NCBI GenBank assembly: GCA_009881125.1
Contig: WXFH01000036.1
Location: 1 to 64,000, forward strand
DNA: 64,000 bases
Source: Acidaminobacter sp.
GTDB lineage: Bacteria; Bacillota_A; Clostridia; Peptostreptococcales; Acidaminobacteraceae
Direction of reading: 5' to 3'
Made by a program: the position numbers and the translations under genes. Below, one piece after another: positions 62,107-64,000 of this stretch (position 1 is the first letter of the stretch; each line of letters opens with the position of its first letter). The notes beneath the pieces were generated by a model. That model saw only the letters and a list, made by a program, of their open reading frames with translations, made no database searches and had not been told where the DNA came from.

Positions 62107-63468
62107 ATGCCATCCCCCCAAAAAACAAAATATCCGAGTGCCAGTCAAAAACTCACAAGCCGGCAAGCTGCCGTAGAACTGCTCATGGATATTGAGCATA
62201 AAGCCTTGTTGTCCAGCGACGCGGTGTATAATCTGTCAAAGCAGCGCGTTTTGTCACCTGAAGACCGACGCCTTGCAGTCAGGTTGATTTATGGTGTTTT
62301 GGAACAGAAACTGTTTTTGGATTATAGGCTTCAGCAAGTCTCGAAGACAAAGCTCTCAAAACTCGACCCAACCATTCATATGATCTTGAGGGTGTCTCTC
62401 TATCAGCTTATATTTATGGACCGAATCCCGGAGTCTGCGGTTGTCAACGAGGCTGTCAAAATGTCCAAAAAAAAGGGTCAGCACCTCAGCGGCTTTGTCA
62501 ACGGTGTCCTCAGAAACTTTCAGCGATCCAGGGAATCTCTTAGACTGCCTGAACGGGCTGAAGATGAAATAAACTATTTATCCATCACAACCTCTCACCC
62601 TGAGTGGCTTGTAAAGCGCTGGATCTCCAAATTCGGGACGCAGTTCAGCGAAGCGCTGATGCTGGCCAACAATCTTACACCGCCTCTGACTGCCCGCGTA
62701 AACCTGCTAAAGTCAACGCCTGATAATGTCAGAACAAAGCTTGAAAGGGACGGCATAGCTTCAGAGATCAGCCGTTTCCTGGATTATGCGCTGATAGTGC
62801 ATTCTGGTCAGGACCTGGTTATTCAGGAATGGCCTGTTTTTATTGAAGGGGAACTTTATGTTCAGGACATAGCTTCCATGATGGTCACAGAAGTGTTGGA
62901 CCCTCAGCCTGGAGAACGCATCTTGGATATGTGCGCCGCCCCCGGAAGCAAAACAACACATATGGCAGAGAAAATGAACAATCTGGGCACCATTATTGCC
63001 CGGGATGTTTCAGATAAAAAGCTTGAAAAAATCAGAGAAAACGCAAGCCGGCTGGGGATTTCCATAATTCGTCCCGAAGTGGCCGACGGATTAATTCTGG
63101 ATGCCGACGCGGTGGAGGCCTTTGATCGTGTATTACTGGACGCGCCATGTTCAGGTCTGGGCATTATTCGCAGAAAGCCGGAAATTCGTTTCAGACGGCA
63201 GCCTGAGGATCTGGCGGCACTCGTGAAACTGCAGACAAAGCTGCTTGAGAATGGTTCGCGTTATGTTAAACAGGGCGGTATACTGGTTTACAGCACGTGT
63301 TCGGTAGATCCGGATGAAAATGAAGGGGTCGTTACAGCCTTCCTGGCATCCAACCCGCATTATAAGCTGGCAGATACACCGTGGTCAGATGAAGATGGAT
63401 TAATCAGACTCTACCCGAGCGTCCATCAAACAGATGGTTTCTTTATCGCTAAAATGGTTAGAGTCTAA
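62107..63468 (+). CDS. rsmB: 16S rRNA m5C967 methyltransferase RsmB
   Basis: Methylates C967 of 16S rRNA. 453 residues: an N-terminal NusB-like RNA-binding domain (about 15-150) and a SAM methyltransferase domain with DMCAAPGSKTTHMAEKM near 277-293, DAPCSGLG near 346-353 and the catalytic STCSVDPDENE near 397-407. In Bacillus rlmN follows; here the phosphatase gene follows after 18 bp. Confidence 0.95.
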   Translation: MPSPQKTKYPSASQKLTSRQAAVELLMDIEHKALLSSDAVYNLSKQRVLSPEDRRLAVRLIYGVLEQKLFLDYRLQQVSKTKLSKLDPTIHMILRVSLYQLIFMDRIPESAVVNEAVKMSKKKGQHLSGFVNGVLRNFQRSRESLRLPERAEDEINYLSITTSHPEWLVKRWISKFGTQFSEALMLANNLTPPLTARVNLLKSTPDNVRTKLERDGIASEISRFLDYALIVHSGQDLVIQEWPVFIEGELYVQDIASMMVTEVLDPQPGERILDMCAAPGSKTTHMAEKMNNLGTIIARDVSDKKLEKIRENASRLGISIIRPEVADGLILDADAVEAFDRVLLDAPCSGLGIIRRKPEIRFRRQPEDLAALVKLQTKLLENGSRYVKQGGILVYSTCSVDPDENEGVVTAFLASNPHYKLADTPWSDEDGLIRLYPSVHQTDGFFIAKMVRV

Positions 63469-63486
63469 TATAAAGAGGTGGTTCAA

Positions 63487-64000
63487 GTGAAAGCAGCAGG
63501 AATAACCCATATTGGAAATATAAGAACGAACAATGAAGATGCCTATTATCTCAACGAACAGCATAACCTGATTGCTGTTGCGGATGGTATGGGCGGTCAC
63601 AAAGCGGGAGAGATCGCAAGCGGTATTGCAATAGAGGCCATAGCGTCCCTTATAGCCATAAAAGAACAAAATGCAATTATGCCGGCTGAAGTGTTCCGAA
63701 AAGTTTTTTCTGAGGCCAACCAGCGCATCTGGGACAAGGCCCATGAAACTGAGGACTGTAAAGGGATGGGTACAACTCTGACTGCGGTATGGATCGTGGA
63801 GGACCTGGCCTATGTCGCACACATAGGCGATTCCCGCGCTTATTTGATCCATGAGGGAAAGATTCGTCAAGTGACGAGGGACCATACCTTAGTGGAGGAG
63901 CTCATTAAAAATGGCTCCATTGACCGCGAGTCTGCCCTCAGCCATCCACAAAAGAATGTGCTCATGAAAGCGGTGGGTGCGGATGACAGCGTGTCTCCGG
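63487..64000 (+). CDS. PP2C-type Ser/Thr protein phosphatase (partial at window end)
   Basis: The first 171 codons of a PrpC/Stp-type phosphatase, cut by the window edge. Metal-site motifs are visible: the opening THIGNIRTNNEDAY, DGMGGHKAGEIAS near 37-49 and HIGDSRAYL near 113-121. In this conserved neighbourhood its partner is a PASTA Ser/Thr kinase (PrkC), probably just outside the window. GTG start six bases after GAGGTGG. Confidence 0.93.
   Translation, partial: MKAAGITHIGNIRTNNEDAYYLNEQHNLIAVADGMGGHKAGEIASGIAIEAIASLIAIKEQNAIMPAEVFRKVFSEANQRIWDKAHETEDCKGMGTTLTAVWIVEDLAYVAHIGDSRAYLIHEGKIRQVTRDHTLVEELIKNGSIDRESALSHPQKNVLMKAVGADDSVSP

Overview
This window reads as the chromosome of a low-to-mid GC Gram-positive anaerobe of the class Clostridia. 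The evidence is the gene order of the division/cell-wall (dcw) cluster (mraZ-rsmH-ftsL-PBP-murE-mraY-murD-ftsW-murG-ftsQ-DUF881 pair-sbp-ftsZ), the sepF/yggT/ylmH block, the gmk-rpoZ-coaBC-priA-def-fmt-rsmB-PP2C block, a T-box ahead of ileS, strong AGGAGG-type ribosome sites, frequent GTG/TTG starts, and a ferredoxin-linked 2-oxoacid oxidoreductase. The DNPR motif in MurE and a dapF gene point to meso-diaminopimelate peptidoglycan. Several slots that hold sporulation genes in spore-formers (after ftsZ and after gpsA) are empty, so the organism may not sporulate. The genus cannot be fixed from the sequence alone.

Layout. 1-5.7 kb: 2-oxoacid:ferredoxin oxidoreductase (korAB-like), thiol peroxidase, MATE exporter, uracil-DNA glycosylase and tRNA-Leu(CAG). 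5.9-11.3 kb: an orphan membrane histidine kinase, a DUF2752 protein, a MenA/UbiA prenyltransferase and two MFS transporters. 11.3-16.8 kb (minus strand): a four-gene ABC importer with a DUF3798-like lipoprotein, separated from its ATPase gene by a terminator-like hairpin. 17-22.5 kb: ychF, a stand-alone rpsD without the usual zinc cysteines, the YfmF/YfmH M16 peptidase pair and lgt. 22.7-36.8 kb: the dcw cluster, with mraZ behind tandem MraZ boxes and without murF. 36.8-46 kb: nrdR, pgeF, a DUF512 radical SAM protein, der, gpsA, an unknown membrane protein, a HlyD-like adaptor, yggS, sepF, yggT and ylmH. 46-51.3 kb: T-box plus type-2-like ileS, a 161-bp palindromic element, rluD and pyrR. 51.3-64 kb: rqcH (minus), dapF, yicC, gmk, rpoZ, coaBC, priA, def, fmt, a YugP-type metallopeptidase, rsmB and a PP2C phosphatase cut by the window end.

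Most of the window is conserved housekeeping DNA: peptidoglycan precursor synthesis and export, septum assembly, rRNA/tRNA modification, translation start and DNA restart. No phage, CRISPR array, toxin system or complete insertion sequence was seen, and no clearly new multi-gene system. The parts most worth a second look are the 161-bp palindromic element between ileS and rluD, the control region of the DUF3798 ABC importer, the unknown membrane-anchored barrel-like protein beside the orphan HlyD-like adaptor next to sepF, the promoter/terminator overlap before murE, and the probable CTG start of pyrR.
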